A stretch of 64,000 nt of DNA. Source: Glandiceps talaboti. Taxonomy: Eukaryota > Hemichordata > Enteropneusta > Spengelidae. The notes under the pieces were generated by a model. That model was not told where the DNA came from and ran no database searches. It saw only the letters and a list, made by a program, of their open reading frames with translations. The DNA is taken from positions 10,033,931 to 10,097,930 of the forward strand of contig NC_135555.1 in NCBI RefSeq assembly GCF_964340395.1, in the 5' to 3' direction. The translations under genes were made by a program, and so were the position numbers. This document shows positions 12,475-24,210 of the stretch, piece after piece (the first letter of the stretch is position 1; the number at the start of each line of letters is the position of its first letter).

Positions 12475-13614
12475 TCAGAAAATAAAGTTCCTTTGAAAGC
12501 GTACATTGGTCATCGCGTACAACAACGGATTCAGTGCTGAATTGGACCACAACAAATAGTTTGTTATTTCCCAAGAAACGTCACTCCAACATGAACTACA
12601 TGATGCTATCAAGAGAAGATAGACATTGTAGGGCATCCAACAAACGACGAATACTCCAACAATGATAGCCAAGGTCTTTGCTGCCTTTTTGTGCTTCACG
12701 TGTGTTATGCTTTCGTTCGCAGACGATTGGTCTTTCTTAGAATTCGACGGAACCCGTTGACTGTTTTTGTTAGGTTGGTTTTGCTCCGATCTGATATTGA
12801 CGTTGTCATCCGACGATTCATGAGAGGTTGTTGTTCTTAATGCCATTTCGGTGTTGTTGGAACGTTTGGCAATTGCTTGTGAAGTCCCTCTCTTTAAAAT
12901 GTCGACCTGTCGCGACATTCTACGTATGCTGACGTAAACTCTTGTGTTCAAATATACGATAATAGACATAGGAATCAAGAATTCAATAAAAATCGTAACG
13001 ATGTCGTAGGTTAAATTGCCAATACCTTCCATTTCGCAATCTTTCTTGTAGTCTATCACAGATTCACCCCTTATACGTTCCCAACCCAGGATCACTGGGG
13101 CATAGAAGCATACAGCAAGAATCCAGGATGTGATGATAATACAACTGGCTCTATTCCGAGTTTGAAACACCCAATATCTCATTTTTAATGTCACCAAAAG
13201 AAAACGATCGAGGCTGATTAATATGATACCAAAGACTGATGCAATACAAACCGTATAATCGACCACCAACCAAAATCTGCAAACTGTCCGACCGTACGGC
13301 CAATGGCCGAACAACAGCCATGCCATGTTCAACGGCAACGACACAACCCCAACTATAAAGTCTGCAAATGCCAGATTCAGAATGTATATATTGCTCACAT
13401 GTGTACGGATTCCTCTGTCTATAGCAAAAGTGACCAAGACGAGTAAATTCCCCGCAACTGCCAGAAAGATGATGAAAGATAAAATCGTGGCAAGAATGGC
13501 AGTTTCTGTCATTGTATATCCGTTGTGATCACTTGCATATGATAAAGTTGTATTTTCAGAAAGTTTGTCGTAGATATCAGCGAGGTTGAAGTCATTCTCC
13601 TTCGAAGTATTCAT
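12475..13614 (-). CDS. Intronless class A aminergic GPCR, histamine H3/H4-like
   Basis: A seven-transmembrane receptor of 379 residues from ATG at 13614 to the TGA ending at 12475. The upstream in-frame segment to 13680 would need a TTG start, so the internal Met was chosen. Family marks: N56 (1.50) in GNLLVLV; D85 (2.50) in NLAFAD; amine-anchoring D119 (3.32) in FWLVVDY; DRF instead of DRY at 136-138; CWMPYN in TM6; NSALNPLLY in TM7. One N-glycosylation sequon lies near N21. Intracellular loop 3 is long, Ser/Asn-rich and ends KHKKAAKTL. The C-terminal tail after TM7 is only about 12 residues and has no palmitoylation Cys. The VVDY motif recalls histamine H3/H4; muscarinic-like receptors are the alternative. 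Predicted plasma-membrane, G-protein coupled; the ligand is unproven. Confidence 0.9.
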   Translation of the reverse strand: MNTSKENDFNLADIYDKLSENTTLSYASDHNGYTMTETAILATILSFIIFLAVAGNLLVLVTFAIDRGIRTHVSNIYILNLAFADFIVGVVSLPLNMAWLLFGHWPYGRTVCRFWLVVDYTVCIASVFGIILISLDRFLLVTLKMRYWVFQTRNRASCIIITSWILAVCFYAPVILGWERIRGESVIDYKKDCEMEGIGNLTYDIVTIFIEFLIPMSIIVYLNTRVYVSIRRMSRQVDILKRGTSQAIAKRSNNTEMALRTTTSHESSDDNVNIRSEQNQPNKNSQRVPSNSKKDQSSANESITHVKHKKAAKTLAIIVGVFVVCWMPYNVYLLLIASCSSCWSDVSWEITNYLLWSNSALNPLLYAMTNVRFQRNFIF

Positions 13615-15172
13615 TCTTTTCACACGCAGACTCTCAGTGTTCACTACAGAATTTGGTTTACAGTTCTGCGGCCTGAGCAAATTATTATTACCAGCACCTG
13701 TCGTACAAGGTTTGACCCTTTTCTCAGCTCAGTGATGATCAGTTTGTTCTCCACCACTCGCCAACTCGTTATAGTTAATCAGGTATACATAGCTCCCAAA
13801 ATTTATAGCAGACACTTTTGTACAAGCATGATATCCACCCAATTTGAGAGCTCATATTTTATGGTGTAACTTGTAGAGCGTCAATGAGCATGTCTGGTGA
13901 ATATTAGAAACTGTGTATATCGAACTCATAACATAATGTATTTATTTTTGTATCAATAGTCAACATGTGGTGAATTAATAAGATTAGTGGCCACTTGTTG
14001 TTGAACAAGTAATAATTTCAGCAACATTCAACATATGGATGAGAAATTGGTATTTATTTTGGATTTTGGATTATTTCTGTACTTGATAAAACAATGTGAA
14101 CCAGCATAGACCAAGTCTGTGTTTGTAACTCAATAATAAAAAAAAACTACTTAAAATGCGTAAAAAGGTTTGCTATTGCACGAACAGGAAGTGATTTGTA
14201 AACAAACTGGGTAAACGCATGAAATAATTACTGCATCACATTATAGACCGTTGCTGGAGGGTCTATGATCACATTCAGTCTGCACCCATAGACCCTCCAC
14301 ACACATTTTTTGATTCAGGACAGCTGTTTCACACTCAAGTGTGTAGCATTTTGTACTCATGAATATTCAGTGTTCAACCATTGAATAATGTAGTTCTGCT
14401 GTCTCCCATGATGCAATAGCAAACATCTCCTATAAACAAGATCAACTTGATGTTTCTCTGAAATCGCTAATAATTGTAGACGATGTAAAATAATGAAATG
14501 ACTCTCAGAACCCGGCCCATAGTTTATGAAAATGTCTCTGTTTCCTTGAGTGCTAGTGGCGTACCCCTTTAAGAATCATCGTTCTATCTTCCCCAATGAG
14601 TTACTAGTATATTGACACAAAGTGTAGGACCTGGAAACAACTTATCATCATGGAGATATATAGGAAGTCCTTCCTACCTCCACGTTATCACTAAGCAAGC
14701 AAGCTTGACGTAGTTTATACTTCATTAACAAAAAATAAAAACTCTTTCACCATGATATAACTTTAAAAGGTGTTCTAACATTAGAATTTAACCGTTGTAC
14801 ATAAATAAATTTCTATAATATGTATATAATTTTAAATTATTCATATGAAATTTGGAATTAATGATACGGCTTTTAATTTTCGCACTTTGCAAAATACATG
14901 CTAATAATACACAAAACAATTTTTGCCGAAAGCCAACAGCCGGTCCTCACTTCTCCAGTAGCTCAGTCACCTCGTGTATGTGAAATCGCTAATCATGGAG
15001 GTATAAAGGGAGAAATTTTACCAGTGACCCTCAGGCCGTAAATAATGACTTCTCCCTAAGTACACGACATTATTACCTGACCGGGTAAGGAATTAGGACA
15101 CTCGTTGGACTTTGCACGTCTTCGTAACGTTGAAGGTTTCTTTAAAGCCATTCACGATTCTGTACGACAATT
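13615..15172. other. Intergenic between GPCR and NL1 (divergent promoters)
   Basis: The two genes diverge from this 1.5-kb gap, so it should hold both promoters. Positions 14036-14215 resemble the left half of the MITE family seen at 25871 and 44858 (shared landmark AAGTCTGTGTTTGTAACTCA). A short hairpin GGAGGGTCTATG / CATAGACCCTCC lies at 14252-14297. Nothing else was recognised. Confidence 0.5.
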
Positions 15173-16004
15173 ATGAATGAGGAACAGCGGGCTGGAATTT
15201 TAGCAGGCAGAAAGAAGTTTATGGAGACTCTAAATGCCAAAAAAGACGACAAAATGCCAGACCTCTACACCGAGGACTGCAGGATTATGGGAGCGGGGAA
15301 AGCTGTTACATTCGGAAGGCAAGGCATGTAGAACATTTAAAAGTTGAACATGAAAGTGTCGTATATTTGGTAAATACACTTTTATGACAGGATAATACTA
15401 AGTGTCGTGTTTGGTAGCGAAGCTGATTACGGGTAGGGAGTACGGTATACACTCAAACCTGAGAGTAATGCAGTGCTAAATGCAAGTCAGTAACAACGTC
15501 CCCTTACAAGGTCATGCGCCATTGTTAAATCCAGATACATATATAAAATAACCATAAATGAGGGGGGGGGGGTTGATAAAGATATGCGGTTATGTGATCA
15601 GTATGGTTTAAACTTACTTTTACAAGTTAGAGAGGGGGTGGGGTCTGGATTGGCTACTCAAAGTTTAATAATTACGTGATGACGGTGATCCCTTTTCATC
15701 AAGTGGCGGCTTCGGCAAGGGTGAGCGGTTAAGTTTGACCCAGTTTTGAACAAATAGTGCCGTAAAGTTTCAAAGTATATGTCGCGTCAGTTCAGTTGTT
15801 TCTCCTTGCGTACTAGGTGCTTAGAATACACAATGAGGTTTGGAAATAAAAAATTATGTCATATCTTCTAGTGAGAGCTGTATGTATGAATGAAACAAGA
15901 ATACATTTCAATATAAAATAAAGTATTCAATGAATACCATACAACTATGGACTGTGCCCCTCTAATCAAAAATGAAAAAAAAGAAGATATACAGACCGCA
16001 TTCG

Positions 16005-16080
<76 letters not shown>

Positions 16081-16101
16081 CCAACCAACCAACCAACCAA
16101 C

Positions 16102-16136
<35 letters not shown>

Positions 16137-16668
16137 GTTCAAAAACACAGTCAGACATGAAAGACACACATTTATTCTTATTGATGGAAATATATACCCA
16201 TCATTTAATAACTTTGTGCATGTGGAACACTGAATCTGCAATTTCGTCTAACAGATTTTCACAATTTTACATTCAGAGTCATTGAAGAGGTTCGTAACAG
16301 ACATTACATGGCATAAACCACACAAATTGAAGAATTAGACTGTTTACTAGGATCTTCATGTCTTCACTAATCATCATATCAGTCAATATAGTGTGACAAC
16401 CATGGGATTTACTAACGCACGGTTACTTTAATGTTAATCTACAGCACTTGCAGATGAGATAATTGGACTACGTAAGGCCGGGGTTGCAAAGATGACCTTA
16501 ACCGAAGACGAAGTAGGCATCATTGACGAAAACACTGGGTACACGGTTGGCAAATTTACCACATACCATGAGGATGGGTCGGAGATTGGCAAAGGTGTGG
16601 ATATCAACATCTGGAAAAAAGTTGACGGTGTTTACCTAATGGATGTGGACATTTGGAATGATATATAG
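15173..16668 (+). CDS. NL1: NTF2-like/SnoaL-like (DUF4440-type) protein, two exons, GC-AG intron
   Basis: Predicted 124-residue single-domain protein of the NTF2-like/SnoaL superfamily, with no signal peptide or membrane segment, so probably cytosolic; biochemical role unknown. Exon 1 is 15173-15323 (MNEEQRAG..., with LYTEDC-x3-M) and exon 2 is 16445-16668 (ADEI...EDGSEIGKG...IWKKVDGVYLMDVDIWN). The phase-1 junction matches NL2 and NL3 exactly, but the donor reads CAAG-GCATGT where its paralogues have CAAG-GTATGT, so the intron would be of GC-AG type. Without splicing, translation would stop at the TAG three bases past the next Met codon. The intron contains a (CAAT)n microsatellite. AATAAA at 16880 is the likely poly(A) signal. 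Family naming is by recalled resemblance. Confidence 0.85.
16005..16136. repeat. (CAAT)n/(CAAC)n microsatellite
   Basis: About 130 bases of TCAA units with an internal block of CCAA units, in the NL1 intron. Open frames across it (runs of SINQ) are repeat artefacts. Confidence 0.97.
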
Positions 16669-16938
16669 GACCGCATTCCCGTTTAATATTTGAATATAGA
16701 CTACTCTAGCTATTTCTATGTTTCTCATGGCAACGCCTTTAAAATGATCGGTTGATTGGTCGGTTTAAAAGCAGAGAAGGGGAGCACATTCGGTTGATCC
16801 AATGATCGTATATTAATTACTACATTCCGATTACACTACACATATTTACTTTTCTTAGAAATAATGCAAAATGATGGCAAATAAAATATTCTTTGATAAA
16901 CAGAAGTAAAACCCCACTGGAATGTTATCTAATTATCA

Positions 16939-17108
<170 letters not shown>

Positions 17109-17673
17109 CGTGCGGGCGGGCGCATGTGTGTACGTGATCAGTACCTCAGTATCTAAATCTAAAGATAATTAAGTCTTACTACTGTACATATCTGTACATG
17201 GCGCGTTGACAGCTAACAAAAATAAATGTAGGGGGAGGGAGGGGGGCAAACACTGAAATGTGCATTTTATAATGTAAAAACAACAGTTACGTGCAGTAGC
17301 ATTTAGTGTAGAGAGGAACTCTACAATATTGAGTACCAACAATTATGTCAAGAGTACAATATTAAACTGATTAACTACGCTCGCTCTTAGACCCCCTCCC
17401 CCTGACGTTAGTGGAGGTTCTATGGCTAATAATATTACTTTTGATGGACATGGAACGCCCTCTCCTGAGCCCTTCAAAAATGACCACATGTTTACCCTGA
17501 CCTATATCTCAGACATCCAATCGTGTTGGTTGGTTGTCTGAACTTTGGTAATAGGCCTAGACAGGTCAATGTTTATCGTCTGATGTCTGGTAACCTCTTG
17601 TACTCACTAGATTCAAATTTGTTGCAACTTTGGTGTTGGGTTGTCAGTGTTGTTCACGAATCTTACGACAAAT

Positions 17674-19186
17674 ATGAGTGAAGAACAACGATCAGGAATA
17701 TTAGCAGGCAGGAAGCGTTGGTCAGATCATATGGCTGCTAAAGAAGACGACAAAATTCTTGAGCTGTACACTGAGGACTGCAGAATTATGCCAGGAGGGA
17801 AAGATGTTGTAATTGGCAAACAAGGTATGTGTATAAGAACAATTCATATACAAATCTTGTACCGTTGTCAAACTTCATTTGTGCACCTGAATTGGTCATA
17901 ACTTCATGAGTGCAAAGGTTTTGGAAAAGATGTGATCTTGCAGTGAAATTTAAAGTATCCTTCTGTAGGGGAACCGTCGGCGAGTTCAGTTCTTTTGAAT
18001 TTCACTGTGGACCGACTTCTCTGTTACTATTGGTCATAAGGACAGGCGCAATGATGGAGGTATTACAGTTTGTGATGATTTACATAGGTGACGGTAATGC
18101 GAAATCTTGGGCCGAAATATCACTTAAAATAGCCATTAAAGCCAATACATACAGTATGGACCACAGTGATATATCTTCACTAGTTTGGACAGACATGAAA
18201 CAGATACAAATATTTGTAAATGTTCCTTTTAAATGTGGTTAGTTGATGGTCAGAACTTACAGCTGGGGGAGGGGGGGAACTGAGGAGAGAAAAAAACTCT
18301 CAAAATAGTTAATAGCTTCCCGTGAAATGAACCCAAGAATTTCCCCAGCTACACAGAGATTTGTATATGTGCAAGTATATGGTAACCCCACCCACTCCCT
18401 AATGCTAGAAATGTGCAATTATATGGCAACTCCACCCACTCCTGGCTGTTGGCGGGGGAGGGTGTGGGAGTGGGTGTACCCTCACCACGATGGCTGCTGG
18501 TGGGGAGGGTGTGGTAGTGGGTGTCCTCATTCAAAATCAAGAGCTGTGTAAAAGATAGAAACATCAATTGTATGTCATACAATCATTTTGGTTAAAATTA
18601 AGTCCCCTATCTGGGTTAAATTGGGTTCCATATCTGGGCTAAATCGAGTCCCCCATTTGAGTTAAATTGGTACCCCATCTGGGTTAAATTGGATCCCCAA
18701 TCTGGGTTGAATTGGGTCCCATATCTGAACTAAATTAGGTCCCTCACCTGGTCCAAATTAGGTCCCTATCTGGGTTAAATTTGGCATCAACCTGTTTCAA
18801 ATTGGGTTCCTATCTGGGCTAAATTGAGTCCCCTATATTGGTTAAATTGGGTTCCAAATCTGGGTAACTTGGGTCCCTATCTCAACTAATGAAACAGCTA
18901 ACCAGTTGTGCGTGAGCTTGTGATTAAACAAATGAACTGCTTTGATTTTTTTTCCTTTACAGGAATGGCAGATGAGATAGTCAAATTTCGTGAGGCTGGT
19001 GTTGTTAAAGTGATCTCGCCAACGGACGAAATTGGCACTATCGACGAAATCACTGCGTATTGTGTTGGAAGATTCACCACATACGGTGAAGATGGGTCGG
19101 AGATTAGCAAAGGCGTGGATCTCAATATCTGGAAGAAAATTGACGGTGTTTACTATCTATACACGGATATTTGGAACATGGCGTAG
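17674..19186 (+). CDS. NL2: NTF2-like/SnoaL-like protein, two exons
   Basis: Predicted 124-residue cytosolic NTF2-like/SnoaL-like protein of unknown substrate. Exon 1 is 17674-17824 (MSEEQRSGILAGRKRWSD..., LYTEDCRIM, GKDVVIGKQ), followed by the donor GTATGT. Exon 2 is 18963-19186 (GMADEIVKF...YGEDGSEISKG...IWKKIDGVYYLYTDIWN). The start matches the MNEEQ/MSDEQ starts of NL1 and NL3; an in-frame ATG 33 bases upstream at 17641 is possible but not conserved. The block TACTCACTAGATTCAAATTT upstream (about 17600) recurs before NL3 and may be promoter sequence. The intron ends in a 23-24-bp minisatellite. Poly(A) signal candidate AATAAA at 19671. Confidence 0.9.
18598..18890. repeat. 23-24-bp minisatellite in NL2 intron
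   Basis: About 12 diverged copies of a unit like TGGGTTAAATTGGGTCCCCT-ATC stand in tandem, ending about 70 bases before the exon 2 acceptor. The equivalent intron of NL3 has the same repeat at 22628-22935. Confidence 0.88.
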
Positions 19187-20035
19187 GATTGTATTTGAAA
19201 TGGAGACAAAGATGAAAGAAATGTAGTTATGGTGGAGTGTTCATCATAGACATAGTAAAATTATAATCAAAGGACACAATCGTATGTTAACATTTTAATA
19301 ACATTCTATATACCAATCAACAATTACATACTTTTAATCCAGTAATGTATTGTGTGGAAATTGTCAAAATTCTCCAGAAGCAATAGAACATGTCTCTTTT
19401 AACTGTATACATACAAAAGCCATCCGGAAAGATACTGTAATGTAATAGGAAGATCTCTTCAGTACCCTTAAAACAATGCTCGATTTTGGGTGATCCAGGG
19501 GACCGAGTCGTTTTTCTTTTTTCTTTTGTTTTTAATAGTTTTGAGTATATATGTGTACTTTTTCAAAGATTCTGATCAAATTCCATCTTTTACAAGTTTT
19601 GTGTTACGTCTTAAGAAATGATAAGAGACCGAATTGTATCTTGCAAGAATTAAGGTATTAGATCACCCAAAATAAAGGTACATGTATTTCAAACAATGGC
19701 AGATCATTGTCTTCTGGAACGTTATGGAAATTTCCATGACTTTAGTCACTACTATTCATGAGATGTGTGAATAAATAGTATATAAACCACCAAAAAGCAA
19801 ATGGTGTTGTTGTGAAAACTAATGCCTTGTATTGTTTGTAATTTACATAAAACTGTAAGATGTGAAAATGTCTCTTCAGCTATACCATTTAAACAAAGCA
19901 TAGAATTCATAGAGATTACCTATTCAATACCCAAACAATAGCATGGCTGTTTTTTTTCAATAGGTTAACATCTATTTTACCTAATCAGTATGCAAATTAT
20001 GTATGCAAACATACATGTGTATTTATATGGGTATT

Positions 20036-20088
<53 letters not shown>

Positions 20089-20129
20089 CTGTGTATGTAT
20101 GTATGTATGTATGTATGTATGTATGTATG

Positions 20130-20160
<31 letters not shown>

Positions 20161-20228
20161 TGCATATATGCATCCATGCATGTATGTATGTATGTATGTA
20201 TGTATGTATGTATGTATGTATGTATGTA
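20036..20228. repeat. (GTATAT)n and (GTAT)n microsatellite
   Basis: About 50 bases of hexanucleotide GTATAT, then tetranucleotide GTAT/ATGC arrays to 20228, between NL2 and NL3. It abuts AT-rich sequence with TATGCAAATGATT landmarks that loosely resemble the degenerate ~145-bp repeat. Confidence 0.95.
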
Positions 20229-20675
20229 CTTCATTATTTGAAGTTTGAAGGTTGCATTCTTAAGGTATTGCCCAATTAATTATGCAAATGATTCAGAATG
20301 ATTTTGAGCTGTATCAATTAACCGTAGAATATGCAACACATGTGCTGAAGTTTATTAAATTTGATGCTTGAAAATACCGAAAATCTTTAATTATGTTGAT
20401 TACTACTAAAGTTACGCTATATCAACATGCTTTATATTGCTACAAATGTATCATCGCTGTATATACTAGATCATGTGACATTTGAAGCATGTATTCTAAA
20501 TGTTAACGATAAATACTGAAATCGAAATTTTATGCAAATGATTAATTAATATTCATGATGGTTGTCAAATCTAATCAGTTCTAGCCATTACCCATATGAG
20601 TGTGTACTAAATTTTGTGTGAATTGAGCCAGTCGTTTTGAAAAAATAATGAGACAGAAAGACCGAAAAACAGAGA

Positions 20676-20700
20676 CAGACAGACAGACAGACACACAGAC

Positions 20701-20747
<47 letters not shown>

Positions 20748-20760
20748 CAGACACACACAC

Positions 20761-20791
<31 letters not shown>

Positions 20792-20812
20792 CACAGACAC
20801 ACAGACATGCAC
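20676..20812. repeat. (CAGA)n microsatellite
   Basis: About 130 bases of CAGA units with ACAC interruptions. It follows GAGCCAGTCGTTTTGAAAAA at about 20625-20644. A tetranucleotide tail after such a sequence is typical of the end of a non-autonomous element. Confidence 0.95.
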
Positions 20813-21049
20813 ACAGTACGAGCTTTCGGAAATTTATCGCCGGGTAATATGCCCTCATCGTTCAAAAATAGAAAGTTTCAAGGACATGATTAACTTAAAT
20901 TGATTTGACCCGACCGAGTTCATGAGTTAGACCTCTGGTACAGAGCTCTGGTACTCACTTGATTCAAATTTGACTTGTCTTGTTTTGTTTTGTCTGTTTC
21001 TGTACTTGTTGTAATCTTGGAGTTGTATTGTACTATTCACGAATTTTAA

Positions 21050-23265
21050 ATGGCTGATATGAGTGATGAACAGCGATCAGGAATGTTAGCAAGCAGAGAC
21101 CGATTTGCAGAACTTTTGAACGCTAAACAAGACGCCAAAATGACAGACCTCTACACCGAGGACTGCAGAATTATGGCAGCAGGGAAAGATGTCGTAATTG
21201 GCAAACAAGGTATGTACACGAAAACATTTGACATGAGAATCTTGTCAGTATCGTTGTTAAGCTTCAAATTCAATTGTGCACTAGTATGATTAGAGTGGAT
21301 CCGAGGAAATATTTTCTTGTGAAATATATGTTTTAATTTGACCATTGTCCCAGTGTCGCGCCACGTCGTGTCGCGTAGGCAATTAATGGTAACCCTAGTC
21401 CGGGGTCTATCAATCATGCATGCATGCATGCATGCATGCATGCATGCATACATACATACATACATACATACATACATACATACATACATACATACACACA
21501 CACATACATACATACATACATACATACATACATACATACATACATACATACATACATACATACAAAACAAAACTATTCGTTTTTTTAAATTGATTTCCAA
21601 ACAAACAGGAGAACATACACGATGGATGTTGTTTTGTTCAAAAGTAGGAAGTAACAACGGATGAAAGTTCAATTGGAAAGTAGGTGGTGAAAATGGAATC
21701 GAAGTTTTAGTTTTCCCTCTTTCGCACATGTATTTTTGGAATTAAAGGACTAAATAAAAGAATACTTTCTGGTTTGTTGAGGTTATAACAATGCTAGTAG
21801 GTAAGATTTTAATCAAAATACAGGGGAGCAGAATGTGGAGGTGGGTTTGTGAGGTTTGTGAAATTCAAGGACTAAAAGATTGTTATCTGGCGTTTGTTAA
21901 CATGCCAAGGTGTTGCCGATACCCTCTCCTGATCGTAATTGAAATTTGTATTCAAACTAACATCGAGAAAAATTATCAAAAATTGTTGCATGCCATGAAC
22001 CTTTTCATTTTTTATGGCAAAATACCGTGGATTCAAGATACTAAGCCACGTCAGTATTCTTAATTGATTTGATGGCAGTGTTTCGTTTTGACAGTTTGAC
22101 ATGAATCTGTAACAGCTTATACAAGATATTTAGGCCAAAGCGTACCATACAACATCAAATCATTGGTGTACTGTGACCTGATTTCAGCCATCTTTTGAAC
22201 GGCTATGTGGAATTCTTCCCCTAGCGACCTACACGCAGTCAAAATGGCAGTGACATCGGCCTGAGGTAGTAAGATTTACCTTGTGACGGTAATAGGTAAT
22301 CTCAAGCTCGAAAAAACTCAACACGTAAAATCGCAATGAAATTCAATAGTTTTGGCACACTTGTTGAAAATCTTCAAGTACATTGTTTAAGAACCATGAA
22401 CAGTGATTAATTCATCATTTTTTTGTCCCAAGAGGCAGAAAGGGTGATGCCCTTAGGCCTAAAAAAATGTGTGGTTCCGATTTCGCTCAATTTTAGAATA
22501 GGTGGGGTAGGTGAAGCTCTTGGGAAAGTTAGTGTACTAAAATGTTACCTTAATATCATTTATTACTGAAAGTCAAGAGCTGTGTTAAAGATAGAAATAT
22601 TAACTGAACGTTATCTAATCATTTTGTGTTCCCTATATGGGTTAAATTGGGTCCCCTATCTTGGTTAAATTGGGGTTGAATAGGGCCCCTATCTGGGTTA
22701 ATTGTGTCCCCTATCTGGTTAAATTGGGCCCCCTATCTTGGTTAAATTAGGCCCTTATCTCGGTTAAATAGGGCCCCTGTCTGGGTTAAATTGTGCCTCC
22801 TATCTGGGTTAAATTGGGTCCCCTAGTTGGGCTAAATAGAGTCCCCTATTTGGTTTAAATAGGGTCCCCTAGGTGGGTTAAATTGGGTGCCCTATCTGAG
22901 ATATATTGGGCTCCCTTTTGAGGGTTAAATCGGGCCACTGTCGCTATTATTTCCGGGCTCTAATCTCACACATAGAGTGCTGCGAGTACCTTGGATTAAA
23001 CACCACTGATATGAACTTATCTTTGATTTTGTCTTATACAGGAATCGCAAATGAAATTGCCGTATTACGTAAGATTGGGGTCGCTAAGATTACCACGACA
23101 TGTGACGAAGTAGGCCACATTGACGAAAATACTGGTTACACGACTGGAAAATTCACCTTATACCGTGAAGATGGGTCGGAGATAGGCAGAGGTGCGGATG
23201 TCAGTATCTGGAAGAAAGTTGACGGTGTTTACCTTTTACATGTGGACATTTGGAACCACACGTAG
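21050..23265 (+). CDS. NL3: NTF2-like/SnoaL-like protein, two exons
   Basis: Predicted 127-residue NTF2-like/SnoaL-like cytosolic protein, function unknown. Exon 1 is 21050-21209 (MADMSDEQRSGML..., LYTEDCRIMAAGK), donor GTATGT. Exon 2 is 23042-23265 (GIANEIAVL...YREDGSEIGRG...SIWKKVDGVYLLHVDIWN). The Met at 21050 adds three residues relative to NL1 and NL2; the internal Met at 21059 is the alternative. Same phase-1 intron as its neighbours. The 1.8-kb intron carries a (CATG)n/(CATA)n array at 21415-21563 and the 23-24-bp minisatellite. Poly(A) signal AATAAA at 23478. NL3 and NL2 share upstream sequence and intronic repeats, so they are probably direct duplicates. Confidence 0.9.
21415..21563. 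repeat. (CATG)n/(CATA)n microsatellite
   Basis: About 150 bases of CATG then CATA units in the NL3 intron. Long open frames on both strands here are repeat artefacts. Confidence 0.97.
22628..22935. repeat. 23-24-bp minisatellite in NL3 intron
   Basis: About 12-13 copies of a unit like TGGGTTAAATTGGGTCCCCT, ending about 105 bases before exon 2. It has the same motif and relative position as the array in NL2. Confidence 0.88.
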
Positions 23266-23542
23266 GATTTTATATATCAAGACAACGAAGACAAGAAAGA
23301 AATATTGTAGAGGATTCATTGCCCGTAATGAAATAATTGTTAACTTTTGCACACCACAGTCTACTAATTTTTATTAATCTTACCACTTTAGTCTTCTTTG
23401 CTGTTGTTGGGTTAATGTACGGACATTAAGTTTTGATATACACAAATGTATTACATGTACATTATCTATGTTGTAATAATAAACCTACTAAACTCCCACA
23501 ACAATATTGTCTACTTGTTGATTGAATTATTATTAGAATAGT

Positions 23543-24210
23543 CTGAAAAGGTGGTACCACAAGGATCAGTTTCAGGCCCAGTAGTGTTGTTGTTCTGAAT
23601 GACATTGATGCAGGTATCTAGGCATAAATAAATAAAAATTGAAAATGACTATTACTAAAGTTTATAGGAAAATATAGGAATTCTAAGGACCATACCTCCC
23701 TGCAGTGTGATTTGAATCGTTTTGTTGATTTGTCTGGTCAGGCAAATTGCTGATTGGTAAATGCTAAGTTGTACATATGGGCACACAGAACCCTAAACTA
23801 CATGAAGGACACCACCCTGAAAGACGTCGAGGGGAAGGATGTAGGCGTAATTATAGTGCACAACAGACTGAAACCACGTAACCAATTCTCCGAAGCATTG
23901 AAGAAAGCTAATACAGTATTTGGAATGATCAAAAGAACCTTCGCATCACGCGTCAAAAGACATATTTCTCATATTAGACAAGTCATATCTTGAAAATGCC
24001 TCACAAGCATGGTCACCATGGTTAAATATGACATAACCTGAGAAAGTATAAGGGCTGAGTCACCAAAAGTAACCAGTGTATGCCAGGATAAACCACACAA
24101 AGACAGGGTATCAATATTACATGCACATCTAACCACACGTCTTGTAATAAGCCGTATATGAGGGGACATACTACATCACAGGTCTACAAAATTATCAACA
24201 GCATGTATTG
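23543..24210 (+). pseudogene. Decayed non-LTR retrotransposon (CR1/Jockey-like) reverse-transcriptase fragment
   Basis: Two broken stretches resemble the end of a LINE reverse transcriptase. Near 23548 the translation reads VPQGSVSGPVV and then NDIDAG after an interruption, like the VPQGSVLGP...INDLD motif. At 23754-23993 it reads DVGVIIVHNRLKPRNQFSEA followed by LKKANTVFGMIKRTF, like the conserved LGV...LKP..Q...A.KKAN..LG.I.R.F segment. Near 24160 GDILHH recalls a late RT-end motif. There are stops and frame changes between the blocks, and no terminal repeats or tail were identified. The exact clade is not resolvable by eye. Confidence 0.75.

Noticed and set aside
17910-18242. 110-codon frame within the NL2 intron
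   Set aside because: Unrelated to the NL family, not found in the NL1 or NL3 introns, and bypassed by clean splicing.
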